A stretch of DNA of 45,131 nt from Ruminiclostridium sp. GTDB lineage: Bacteria > Bacillota > Clostridia > Oscillospirales > Ruminococcaceae. The position numbers and the translations under genes were made by a program. The notes under the pieces were generated by a model. It was given only the letters and a program-made list of their open reading frames with translations. It was not told where the DNA came from and did not search any database. Below, piece after piece: positions 1 through 7,558 of the stretch (position 1 is its first letter; the number at the start of each line of letters is the position of its first letter). The stretch lies in assembly GCA_024682455.1 (NCBI GenBank), contig JAIKZF010000023.1:1-45131 (forward strand). The letters are read 5' to 3'.

Positions 1-35
1 TGTCTCCCTATTTATCTGATAAAGAGGTGTCGGAA

Positions 36-1541
36 TTGGACGGGAATAAAAAGAGATTTTCAATAGGGCGTAAGATGTATGTGTTCGTGATATGCGTCGT
101 TCTGGCGGCGGCATTCGGCACGGCGGCTCTTTCGTATTTCATAAGCGCAGATCAGATAGACCGGTATTTCAAGCGCCTTGCTTATAACTCCGCACGCAAC
201 TTTGCATCGTTCATAGATGCCGAATACTGCGCACGGCTCAGGGAGCACATCGAGTCCGACGAATTCCAGGCTCTCCGCGATACAGCCGAAGAGGAGGATG
301 ACGAGGAAGCTATAAAGAGCTACCTTACGGAACACGATCTGTGGGAGGGCTACTCTGATATAAGAGAAAGGCTCAGTACCTACCTGAGCAATATGTACGA
401 CCTGAAATACCTGTACATAATAGTCATAGGCGATAAAGACGCGGTCAAGGATATGTATCTGATAGACGATTATGAACAGCCCCTGTATGAGACCGGATAT
501 TACGAGGACCGCGAAGAGGGGCTTCTCGGCAAGGATATCGCGAACAGCGACGATTCCTACATCTCCAACGGCGACTGGGGCTGGCTGTGCTCGGCTTACG
601 CACCGGTGCGCACGCCGGACGGAAAAACTGTCTGCAGTGTGGGCTGCGACGTCTCTATGGAAGGCATAATGGAGGAACGAGCACAGCTGATCGCTTATGT
701 TTCCGTAGCGGTGATACTGCTGACGATCATTGTGCTTGCAGTCGCGATACTGTTCGTAAACAGGGTCATCGTAAATCCGCTCAATAAGCTGACTGCCGAA
801 ATGAAGAAATTCAAGCCGGCCGAGGGTGTAGATTACCATGAGGCGGGCGTCGTCGACATTGATATCGGAAGCAAGGACGAGATAAACGACATCTATATGA
901 CGGTGCGAACGATGCAGACGAATATCATAGACTATATAAACGATCTGTCCGTTATGCAGCGCGACAATATGAAATATAAGTCAAGTCTGAGAAAGGCAAA
1001 GAGCGATATAAGGTCAAAGGACGAGCAGATAGGTCAGATAAGCAGAGAGGCATACCGCGATGCGCTGACCGGTCTCGGCAACAAGACCGCCTATATAAAG
1101 AAGAGCGATGAGCTGAACCAAGAGATAGAGAGTAAAAATGTCGAATTCGGCATCGTGGTCGCGGATCTTAACGACCTGAAGCAGATAAACGACAAATACG
1201 GTCACAGGGCAGGGGACGCCTATATCCTCGGCTCCGGCAAGGTGCTCTGCGAGGCGTTCAAGCATTCGCCCGTGTTCAGGATAGGCGGCGACGAGTTCGT
1301 GGTCATACTTCGGGGCAGGGATTATCAGAACAGACACTCTCTTATCGAGCATGTGAGGAGTTCCTTCGCGGAGAGCTGCCGGGACGAGTCCGTCGAGCCG
1401 TGCGAAAGATACTCGGCAGCGGTCGGCATGGCGGAGTACGCCTCGGACGACAGCACGGTCGAGCTCGTATTCAAACGTGCCGATAAGGCGATGTATGAGG
1501 ACAAGAAGCTCTACAAGAGCAAAAACGGAAGCTATCGCTAA
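36..1541 (+). CDS. membrane-anchored GGDEF diguanylate cyclase
   Basis: Likely makes c-di-GMP from two GTP at the membrane in response to an extracytoplasmic signal. Seen in order: a short basic N-terminus, TM1 at about residues 15-38, an extracytoplasmic sensor region of roughly 180 residues with no family I can name, TM2 at about 220-245, a HAMP-like linker with predicted coiled coil, and a C-terminal GGDEF domain with the intact motif RIGGDEF near residue 417. No RxxD inhibitory site precedes the motif, so product inhibition is probably absent. The TTG at 36 is preferred over the GTG at 27 because AAAGAGG (21-27) lies at a normal distance before it. The frame is open to the window edge, so a start further upstream cannot be excluded. 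It faces a second GGDEF gene across a shared terminator. Confidence 0.85.
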   Translation: MDGNKKRFSIGRKMYVFVICVVLAAAFGTAALSYFISADQIDRYFKRLAYNSARNFASFIDAEYCARLREHIESDEFQALRDTAEEEDDEEAIKSYLTEHDLWEGYSDIRERLSTYLSNMYDLKYLYIIVIGDKDAVKDMYLIDDYEQPLYETGYYEDREEGLLGKDIANSDDSYISNGDWGWLCSAYAPVRTPDGKTVCSVGCDVSMEGIMEERAQLIAYVSVAVILLTIIVLAVAILFVNRVIVNPLNKLTAEMKKFKPAEGVDYHEAGVVDIDIGSKDEINDIYMTVRTMQTNIIDYINDLSVMQRDNMKYKSSLRKAKSDIRSKDEQIGQISREAYRDALTGLGNKTAYIKKSDELNQEIESKNVEFGIVVADLNDLKQINDKYGHRAGDAYILGSGKVLCEAFKHSPVFRIGGDEFVVILRGRDYQNRHSLIEHVRSSFAESCRDESVEPCERYSAAVGMAEYASDDSTVELVFKRADKAMYEDKKLYKSKNGSYR

Positions 1542-1544
1542 AAA

Positions 1545-1582
1545 AAGACCCGCGTGCGTTCAAGCGCCGCGGGTCTTGTTGT
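1545..1582. terminator. bidirectional intrinsic terminator between two GGDEF genes
   Basis: The stem GACCCGCG (1547-1554) pairs with CGCGGGTC (1568-1575), extended by two A-T pairs. A T-rich tract follows on the plus strand and an A6 run precedes it, so the hairpin can end both convergent transcripts. Confidence 0.8.
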
Positions 1583-1603
1583 TCTGTTTCTTCCGGCTGC
1601 CGT

Positions 1604-3085
1604 TCAGGAGCGCGGAGAGCTGCGTCTGTCCCTGCCGGAGGTCATATAATACCTGTTCTTGTTCTCGTACATATTCTTGTCCGCTTCTTTCAGCAGCGCG
1701 CCGAAATCCGAGCCCTCTTTATACAGACCCGTTCCGTAGGAAACGGAGAAGCCGTTCAGGTATTTTCCCTTGTATTCCGCAGCGGCGTGATCGAGCTTTT
1801 CGAGACAGCCGGGGATTTTGTTCTCGGGGTCGGTCATTATGAGGCAGAATTCGTCGCCGCCGAGACGGTAAATGTCTCCCTGTTCGCCGAATGCGGCTCG
1901 TATGCATTTGGCGGCTGCGATGATGAGCTCGTCGCCTGCTTCGTGACCCATACTGTCATTTACGGACTTAAGACCGTTAACGTCGAAAATTATCACGCAG
2001 CAGTCCTTCGGTAGCTCTTTCGAGAGCCTGTCGAATTCCTCGGAATATGCTCTGCGGTTTTTCAGCCCCGTCATCTGGTCGTAATAGGCGTATATCGTCT
2101 GAATATCCGCAAGCTTTTTCATCTTTTCCGCAAGGGCGCTCTTCTTATCGGAGCGGATCATTATGAAAAGAAGAATAGCGATAACGAGCGCCGCTACGAC
2201 GATAGTCAGCAGCAGCGGAAGAGCCAGTCTTCTGAATACCAGCGTAGTGTCGATAACCGACAGACAAAGCCACTTGTTCTCGATCGGCATAGAGTAGACG
2301 AAATACTGCTTGGCGCCGTGATTGAGAGAGAAGAAGCGTCCCTCTGTTACTGTCAGCTGCTCGGATATGGCGTGTCCGAGCGTACCCTCTTCCTTACGGT
2401 AGTTCTTGTCTATCTCGTTCTTATCGGAATGAGCTATGACGCGGTGCTTCTCATCGAGGATGAACTGCATATCCGAGCCTCCGACAAGCACAATATTCTC
2501 GGTTATCTTCTGGAGCTGCTCCAGCGAGAAGTCCGCCGCGACCACGCTTACGCCGTCGCACAGAGTCTTGGCGAGAGTTATCATAATGGTGCCGGTCTGG
2601 GCGTCGAGGTACGGCTCCACGACGACTACGTCGCCGCTGCCGGCTATCGCGTCTTTGTACCACGGTCTTTCTGTTGGTACGTAATCAGCGTCCGGGACCC
2701 AGCCCACGCCGTCAAGGTAATCGCCGTCTATATAGGCGTAGATGCCCGTGGCGTTGCCGGACATGATGTTTGCTGCCGCTACGGACTGGTTTTCGAGATA
2801 GTCGAGCATCTCTTCGTGTGAGCGCTTCTCGGTTATCATATTGTCTAGAGTATACCCGGTCAGTCTGATGACGTCGACGCCGGTAGACAGGTACTTGTCT
2901 ATCTGTCCCGCCGAGCTTACGGCGTCGAGCTCTCCGCTGGTTATGATGTTATCCTTTGTCTCGGAATACAGCATAAAGTAGTAGATGATAATTATACCTA
3001 CAAAAAACACAATGATAAGCGTGGTAACTATCATACTATGTATTGCGGATAAGCCGTTTTTTCTGGTTTCATTATCCACGTTCAT
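1604..3085 (-). CDS. dCache-GGDEF diguanylate cyclase
   Basis: Predicted membrane receptor with diguanylate cyclase output (493 aa). Seen: TM1 at about residues 17-38; a periplasmic-type double Cache domain with the typical motif pattern ERPWYKDA followed by VVVEPYLDAQTG near residues 140-165; TM2 at about 283-308; then a GGDEF domain with YRLGGDEF near residue 410. No RxxD inhibitory site is visible. dCache domains usually bind small metabolites such as amino acids; the ligand here is unknown. The ATG at 3085 is supported by GGGGGAG upstream. The gene has a long non-coding leader with a structured hairpin and two candidate promoters. It converges on the plus-strand GGDEF gene, and the two sensor halves look unrelated, suggesting two inputs to one second messenger. 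Confidence 0.88.
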   Translation of the reverse strand: MNVDNETRKNGLSAIHSMIVTTLIIVFFVGIIIIYYFMLYSETKDNIITSGELDAVSSAGQIDKYLSTGVDVIRLTGYTLDNMITEKRSHEEMLDYLENQSVAAANIMSGNATGIYAYIDGDYLDGVGWVPDADYVPTERPWYKDAIAGSGDVVVVEPYLDAQTGTIMITLAKTLCDGVSVVAADFSLEQLQKITENIVLVGGSDMQFILDEKHRVIAHSDKNEIDKNYRKEEGTLGHAISEQLTVTEGRFFSLNHGAKQYFVYSMPIENKWLCLSVIDTTLVFRRLALPLLLTIVVAALVIAILLFIMIRSDKKSALAEKMKKLADIQTIYAYYDQMTGLKNRRAYSEEFDRLSKELPKDCCVIIFDVNGLKSVNDSMGHEAGDELIIAAAKCIRAAFGEQGDIYRLGGDEFCLIMTDPENKIPGCLEKLDHAAAEYKGKYLNGFSVSYGTGLYKEGSDFGALLKEADKNMYENKNRYYMTSGRDRRSSPRS

Positions 3086-3120
3086 AAATATAATATTCTC
3101 CCCCGGTCCCCGAAGCCTTC

Positions 3121-3167
3121 TTCCGTATGTGCGCAGTCGTTTTGACGCGATGTGCGCGCTTACGGAA
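3121..3167 (-). other. leader hairpin upstream of the dCache-GGDEF gene
   Basis: TTCCGTA (3121-3127) pairs with TACGGAA (3161-3167). After a symmetric 3x3 internal loop, GCGCA (3131-3135) pairs with TGCGC (3153-3157). It lies in the untranslated leader about 35 nt before the RBS. It does not show the conserved core of GEMM c-di-GMP riboswitches as I know it. Function unknown. Confidence 0.5.
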
Positions 3168-3211
3168 CGCCGATCCCGCGAAGACCCTGTACTGTGAGAT
3201 AGAAAGGCGGT

Positions 3212-3240
3212 ATTATACTGAGTTCAGTCCTGTCTGAAAA
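3212..3240 (-). promoter_or_regulatory. candidate proximal promoter for the dCache-GGDEF gene
   Basis: On the minus strand, TTTTCA (3235-3240), a 17-nt spacer, then TATAAT (3212-3217). The -35 is weak and the -10 perfect. It would give a leader of about 120 nt containing the 3121-3167 hairpin. Confidence 0.45.
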
Positions 3241-3322
3241 AATCTTGCCGGCTGTGATTCCGTCAATATGTCCGCGGGCAGAACTGAAATTATTATTACA
3301 GCCGCTTCCTCGTGTGCATTTT

Positions 3323-3351
3323 ATTATATCATATTATGCCGGAATTTGCAA
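3323..3351 (-). promoter_or_regulatory. candidate distal promoter for the dCache-GGDEF gene
   Basis: On the minus strand, TTGCAA (3346-3351), a 17-nt spacer, then TATAAT (3323-3328). The leader would be about 230 nt. A 21-bp palindrome (3361-3381) lies just upstream of the -35. The rest of the 364-bp gap 3086-3449 holds only these elements, the leader hairpin and the hsp20 terminator; I see no gene. Confidence 0.5.
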
Positions 3352-3360
3352 GTTTTTTTC

Positions 3361-3381
3361 GATAATTCGCGGCGAATTATC
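3361..3381. promoter_or_regulatory. perfect 10-bp-arm palindrome, operator-like
   Basis: GATAATTCGC and GCGAATTATC flank a single central G. It sits about 45-65 bp upstream of the predicted start site of the distal GGDEF promoter, where activators often bind. The regulator is unknown. The one-base centre disfavours a simple terminator hairpin. Confidence 0.5.
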
Positions 3382-3404
3382 CCCGTGAAAAACAGTTCCG
3401 ATAC

Positions 3405-3438
3405 AAAAAGAAAAGCCGGAGCTTTCGTTCCGGCTTTT
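3405..3438 (-). terminator. hsp20 terminator
   Basis: AAAAGCCGGA (3411-3420) and TCCGGCTTTT (3429-3438) form a 10-bp stem with an 8-nt loop directly after the hsp20 stop. On the minus strand it is followed by TTTTCTTTTTG. Confidence 0.85.
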
Positions 3439-3449
3439 CGCTTGTGCTG

Positions 3450-3905
3450 TTATGATATGGCGATATACTGGCTTGTCGGGAGCTTTGACTTGGGTTCCTT
3501 CTTCGGTATCTCTATTTTCAGAACGCCGTTGTCGAATTTCGCCTTGATCTCGTCCTGTGTGATATCCTCGCCGACATAGAAGCTTCTGGACATAGAGCCC
3601 GAATAGCGCTCCTGACGGATAAGCTTGCCCTTCTTGTCCTTCTCGTCCTTGTCGAGTCCCTTTTCGGTGCTTACGGTCAGATAGCCGTTTTCGAGCTTAA
3701 GCTTTATCTGCTCCTTCTTAAAGCCCGGCAGGTCGATATCCGCCTCGAAGTGATCGTCGTGCTCATGCACATCGGTCTTCATTATGTGAGAAGCCTTCTT
3801 GCCGTACAGCTTCCTGTCGATGTCTCCGAAGTCCCCGAACGTCGGGAAGCTCATGTCCATAAAATCGTCAAACAGACCGTCATTGAAAATTGTAGGCAGC
3901 AACAT
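3450..3905 (-). CDS. small heat shock protein, Hsp20/alpha-crystallin family
   Basis: ATP-independent holdase chaperone that keeps unfolding proteins soluble in the cytoplasm (151 aa, normal size). Seen: an N-terminal Phe-rich arm with the pattern LFDDFMDMSFPTFGDF; an alpha-crystallin domain at about residues 45-140 with DLPGFKKEQIKLKLENGYL and the family signature FDNGVLKIEIPKKE. The C-terminus reads SQYIAIS, so the usual I-x-I anchoring motif is weak (IAI is present). The RBS AAGGAGG lies 8 nt before the ATG. It is monocistronic, ended by its own terminator. A strong sigma-A promoter overlapped by a CIRCE operator indicates repression by HrcA and induction by heat. The leader is about 130 nt. 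hrcA itself is not in the window. Confidence 0.95.
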   Translation of the reverse strand: MLLPTIFNDGLFDDFMDMSFPTFGDFGDIDRKLYGKKASHIMKTDVHEHDDHFEADIDLPGFKKEQIKLKLENGYLTVSTEKGLDKDEKDKKGKLIRQERYSGSMSRSFYVGEDITQDEIKAKFDNGVLKIEIPKKEPKSKLPTSQYIAIS

Positions 3906-4040
3906 AGGTCATTCCTCCTTCATACTCATCAACATTATTGCCTTGAATGCTTCCGAGCAGAGGCACGGAGGTTCGGGATACGAGGTATTTGTTTTTTGGA
4001 GCTCCGCCTCATATCGTCTCTGTTCCTTTGTTCGTTTCTT

Positions 4041-4068
4041 ATTATAGCACGATTTTTAGCAATGTCAA
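4041..4068 (-). promoter_or_regulatory. sigma-A promoter of hsp20
   Basis: On the minus strand, a perfect TTGACA (4063-4068), a 16-nt spacer and a perfect TATAAT (4041-4046). The transcript should start near 4034, giving a leader of about 130 nt before the ATG at 3905. Confidence 0.85.
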
Positions 4069-4082
4069 TAGGAGAGTGCTAA
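4056..4082 (-). promoter_or_regulatory. CIRCE element (HrcA operator) on the hsp20 promoter
   Basis: On the minus strand, TTAGCACTC, exactly 9 nt, then CATTGCTAA. The CIRCE consensus is TTAGCACTC-N9-GAGTGCTAA: the first arm is perfect and the second has two mismatches. It overlaps the -35 and part of the spacer, so HrcA binding would block RNA polymerase. Confidence 0.85.
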
Positions 4083-4181
4083 TTTTAACAAAATTTTCAC
4101 AAACTTCACATTACGATCATATATTTTTTTCGGAGGCGCGGAAGGGTGGAGCCGGGAGCCTGTTCGCAGACAAGAAAATAC

Positions 4182-4210
4182 TTGCATATTATAAAAGAAT
4201 ATGCTATAAT
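4182..4210 (+). promoter_or_regulatory. promoter of the secreted lipoprotein gene
   Basis: TTGCAT (4182-4187), a 17-nt spacer and TATAAT (4205-4210), with TGC before the -10 making an extended -10. With the divergent hsp20 promoter it accounts for the 338-bp gap 3906-4243; I see no further gene there. Confidence 0.7.
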
Positions 4211-4243
4211 ATCCTTGTATTCCGAAAAGGAGGTAATTTCATA

Positions 4244-5707
4244 ATGAAAGATACAGCAAAAAAACTGCTTGTTTCCGCTGTGATGTGCGCTATTTCGCTG
4301 ACCGCGGCTTCCTGTTCCGAACAGCCCAAGCCCGCGGCTGCGACTTCCGCTGCGCAGAGCGAGACCACGACGACAGCGGCAGCCGTGACGGAGCCTGCCA
4401 AGACCGGGACCGTGACCGAGCCGGAGAAAACAACCGCCTCTGCAGTGACCTCCGCGTCTCCGGAGACCGTGACCGAGACAACTACCACGACTCAGGCTGA
4501 GGAGCCCGCTGCCGGTACAGAGGATAAGCTTCACCCGTTCAGGCTCGGAGTATGGCTCTCGACAAATGAAGAATATGACGGTATGTACTACGATGAGAAT
4601 TATTACTGCTTCCGCGATAACGGCGGAGGCTCCGTGCGCTCACAGTCCATGGGCATAGGCGTAGGCTTCGGTTATGAAATGAACGCCGACGACCCGCTCA
4701 GGGGCGTTTTCCATCTGGGCGCTGCCGATGCCGATTCCGAAATGGAGATCATTGATGTCGGCACGGATACCGTAAGGGTAAAGTGGCTGGACTCCGGTGT
4801 CGAGGAGCTGTGGACATATATGGGCTCCGAGGACGATTTCAGCTGGTATGACAGCTATTCTCTCGGCGAAATGGCGAAGTATCTGTACGGAATGAGCCAG
4901 TACTGCCCCTCAAATATGGGCGCCGACCCTTACATCGACGAATGGAACGGACCCGTAAAGATCCTCATTTTTGACATCGACGATACCGACGGCATGAGAA
5001 GCAGAGAGGCGCTCTATACCATAGACAGATATACCGGTAAGGGCACGGTATACACATACAAGGAAAACGGCGTCGCGGTCGAGAAAGGCCAGACATACGA
5101 TGTCGACCTGACGATGTTTGAGGGCGAGTGGGTAGATATGCCCTACCCGAACAGGTTTTCCGCCGTACCCGATATGCCCGAGAGACACGAGCTCCTTGAA
5201 AACGGCGATATGCTTGGCTTCTGGTACATAGGCTATGTGGACTCGTGGATGACTGATATCGACAGCGCACGCGATGTGTACAACATTGTATTTGAGAAGA
5301 CGGGCATGATGAGCAAAATGAGACTGCTTAAGACCTTCCCCTACGACAGGTTCGTGAACAACGGCAGCGGTACTCAGCTTTACTACATACTTCCCGCCGA
5401 CGAGCACGGAACGATCACCGTGACCGCGCTCACTCCCGATAACGACGATAATCTCCGTGAAAGCGACGTGCTGTACAGCGGCGAGTATTTCAGCTATCCG
5501 CTGCTGCTGAAGTGCAACACCACCGAGATATACTCAGATGTGGTCATCAGGGTCACCGACAGCTCCGGCAGAACGGTAGAGTGGAGCCCGTTCGTCAGCG
5601 GCGAGAACGGCAGGGTAGTGACCGATAACGCCGTGGGCGGCACGGTGAGGGACTTCACGGATTACGATCACCTCATGCACCCCGATATGATGCCCGGCGT
5701 GGGCTGA
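4244..5707 (+). CDS. large secreted lipoprotein of unknown function
   Basis: 487 aa from the ATG at 4244; the ORF-track start at 3947 runs through the promoter region and is not real. AAAAGGAGGT stands 11 nt upstream. Seen: a type II signal peptide with basic start MKDTAKK, a hydrophobic core and the lipobox TAAS|C at about residue 25; then a low-complexity Thr/Ala/Glu/Pro linker (about 27-90) that probably spans the cell wall; then about 400 residues of soluble, acidic, Tyr/Trp-rich sequence. The first part after the linker (GVWLSTNEEYDGMYY) resembles small lipocalin-like beta domains, but I do not recognise a family for the whole. It has its own promoter and terminator and lies between hsp20 and the HD-GYP gene. 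A wall-associated binding or sensing role is only a guess. Confidence 0.8.
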   Translation: MKDTAKKLLVSAVMCAISLTAASCSEQPKPAAATSAAQSETTTTAAAVTEPAKTGTVTEPEKTTASAVTSASPETVTETTTTTQAEEPAAGTEDKLHPFRLGVWLSTNEEYDGMYYDENYYCFRDNGGGSVRSQSMGIGVGFGYEMNADDPLRGVFHLGAADADSEMEIIDVGTDTVRVKWLDSGVEELWTYMGSEDDFSWYDSYSLGEMAKYLYGMSQYCPSNMGADPYIDEWNGPVKILIFDIDDTDGMRSREALYTIDRYTGKGTVYTYKENGVAVEKGQTYDVDLTMFEGEWVDMPYPNRFSAVPDMPERHELLENGDMLGFWYIGYVDSWMTDIDSARDVYNIVFEKTGMMSKMRLLKTFPYDRFVNNGSGTQLYYILPADEHGTITVTALTPDNDDNLRESDVLYSGEYFSYPLLLKCNTTEIYSDVVIRVTDSSGRTVEWSPFVSGENGRVVTDNAVGGTVRDFTDYDHLMHPDMMPGVG

Positions 5708-5721
5708 GACGGCTCAATACC

Positions 5722-5762
5722 TCCCCTTATGACGCGATACCGCGGAGTAAGGGGATTTTTTT
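5722..5762 (+). terminator. terminator of the lipoprotein gene
   Basis: TCCCCTTA (5722-5729) pairs with TAAGGGGA (5748-5755), followed by a T7 run. Confidence 0.85.
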
Positions 5763-5771
5763 GATTTGCTG

Positions 5772-5800
5772 TTGATTTTTTCCCGGCGTTGTGCTATAAT
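5772..5800 (+). promoter_or_regulatory. promoter of the HD-GYP gene
   Basis: TTGATT (5772-5777), a 17-nt spacer and TATAAT (5795-5800), again with TGC before the -10 (extended -10). Confidence 0.75.
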
Positions 5801-5832
5801 GGTTACATAGTTTTCCCGGAAAAGGAGTCGGT

Positions 5833-7506
5833 ATGCAGAACTTTTATCTTATCCTGACAATATTGTCATTTGCGCTGTCGGGAGTTTACTTTTTGATGTG
5901 GCGCAAGCGGTTCAATGTATATTCGGCAGTCTTCTATACGATCATACCGTTCTGCGAGCTTGGCTACTGGCTGCTGTCAAACAGCACCACGCTCCAGGAA
6001 GCCATAATAGCCAACAAGATCATCTATGTGGGAGCCTGCTTCCTGCCGCTGTTCTATATGCTGTTCATCTACTCGATATGTGATGTGAGGATACCGAAGC
6101 CGCTGACTGTTGCGGCATTTGCCGCCGCGACCCTTATTTACAGCTCCGTGCTGTCCATAAAGCATTCCGAGCTGTTCTACAAGGATATAAGCATGGAATT
6201 CAACGGAGATTCGCCGGTTCTCATAAAGGTGTACGGACCCATGCACACCGTGTGCGTGATTTGGGTAATAGTCTCGTTCGCGGCAAATCTCGCGGTCATC
6301 GTATACAGCTTCTTCAAGAATAATAAGGTGTCCATAAAGCACGTGATGATACTGTTCATCGTTGATGTACTGGCTGTGTTCTTCTACTTCGGAAGAAGGC
6401 TGACAAACTCCGATATCGATCTGGTCGGGATTGCGTATCTGCTGATGCAGGCGGGCTATCTGCTCATCATAAACCGCATCTGTCTCTATGATATAAGCGA
6501 CAACGTCATCGAGGGCCTGATAGACAGCGAGGAGCACGCGTATGTCTCGCTCGATCTCAGCTTCAACTACCTCGGCAGCAATATCACGGCGAAGAGGATC
6601 CTTCCCGCTCTTGCAGATCTGCGTATCGACGCGAAGATAAAGGGCAGTGAGCTAAAGGCGATCAACGAGTGGGTATGGGACTTCATCGAGGACGGAAAGT
6701 CCGATCTCGATTATACCTTTGAGGACAGGATATATTCCGTAAATGTAGATTATCTGTTCAATAACAAGAAAAAGTACGGCTATCAGATCACACTGAACGA
6801 TATCACGGAGGAAAGAAAGCACCTTGACTTTATAAAGAATTATAATACCATTCTGGAGAGCGAGGTAGAGAGAAAGACCGAGCACATAAGCGAAATGCAC
6901 AACAAGCTGATACTCGGACTTGCGACAATGGTAGAAAGCCGCGACAACTCTACCGGCGGACACATCAGGAGGACAAGCGACTGCATAAGGATACTTATAG
7001 ACAGCATAAAGCGTACAGGCGCGTACGACCTGGACGACGAATTCTGCAAAAATCTTATCAAAGCCGCGCCTATGCACGACCTTGGCAAGATAGCCGTCGA
7101 TGACGCCATACTCAGGAAGCCCGGAAGGTTCACCCCGGAGGAGTTCGAGCAGATGAAGACCCATGCCGCCAAGGGCGCTGAGATGATAGAACAGGTGCTT
7201 GAGGGTACTGACGACGAGGACTTCAAGCGCATAGCGGAGAATGTCGCGCACTATCATCACGAGAGAATGGACGGTACAGGCTATCCCGAGGGTCTCACGG
7301 GGGACGAGATACCGCTGGAGGCGCGTATCATGGCGATCGTCGATGTGTATGACGCTTTGGTGAGCAAGCGCTGCTACAAGGAGAGTATGTCGTTTGAGCA
7401 TGCCTTCGGTATCATAGACGACGGCATGGGAAAGCAGTTCGATATCGAGCTGCGTGACAGCTTCTATGACGCGCGCCCGGAGCTTGAAAAGTATTATTCC
7501 GCATAA
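5833..7506 (+). CDS. 7TM-PAS-like HD-GYP c-di-GMP phosphodiesterase
   Basis: Predicted to hydrolyse c-di-GMP at the membrane (557 aa). Seen: an N-terminal hydrophobic region of about 210 residues with seven helices, like the 7TM domain at the start of some histidine kinases; a PAS-like segment at about 225-330; a short coiled coil; then the HD-GYP domain with STGGHIRRT, the metal-binding HD in MHDLGKIAV near residue 416, and HHERMDGTGYPEGL containing the GYP signature near 482. All hallmark residues I can check are present, so it should be active. RBS AAAGGAG. It has its own promoter and terminator. Together with the two nearby GGDEF proteins it makes a local make-and-break set for c-di-GMP, though the three are separately transcribed. 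Confidence 0.92.
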   Translation: MQNFYLILTILSFALSGVYFLMWRKRFNVYSAVFYTIIPFCELGYWLLSNSTTLQEAIIANKIIYVGACFLPLFYMLFIYSICDVRIPKPLTVAAFAAATLIYSSVLSIKHSELFYKDISMEFNGDSPVLIKVYGPMHTVCVIWVIVSFAANLAVIVYSFFKNNKVSIKHVMILFIVDVLAVFFYFGRRLTNSDIDLVGIAYLLMQAGYLLIINRICLYDISDNVIEGLIDSEEHAYVSLDLSFNYLGSNITAKRILPALADLRIDAKIKGSELKAINEWVWDFIEDGKSDLDYTFEDRIYSVNVDYLFNNKKKYGYQITLNDITEERKHLDFIKNYNTILESEVERKTEHISEMHNKLILGLATMVESRDNSTGGHIRRTSDCIRILIDSIKRTGAYDLDDEFCKNLIKAAPMHDLGKIAVDDAILRKPGRFTPEEFEQMKTHAAKGAEMIEQVLEGTDDEDFKRIAENVAHYHHERMDGTGYPEGLTGDEIPLEARIMAIVDVYDALVSKRCYKESMSFEHAFGIIDDGMGKQFDIELRDSFYDARPELEKYYSA

Positions 7507-7525
7507 AAAGGCTATAACATAAACG

Positions 7526-7558
7526 ATTCCCGGAGGCTTGCAGCTTCCGGGAATTTTT
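7526..7558 (+). terminator. terminator of the HD-GYP gene
   Basis: ATTCCCGGA (7526-7534) pairs with TCCGGGAAT (7546-7554), followed by TTTTT. On the minus strand the tail is not T-rich, so termination of spoVT here would be weak. Confidence 0.8.

Noticed and set aside
3086-3322. GEMM c-di-GMP riboswitch before the dCache-GGDEF gene
   Set aside because: I looked for the conserved GEMM core in the leader and did not find it.
3947-4243. N-terminal extension of the lipoprotein ORF
   Set aside because: It runs across the CIRCE, both divergent promoters and the RBS; the ATG at 4244 starts a clear lipoprotein signal peptide.
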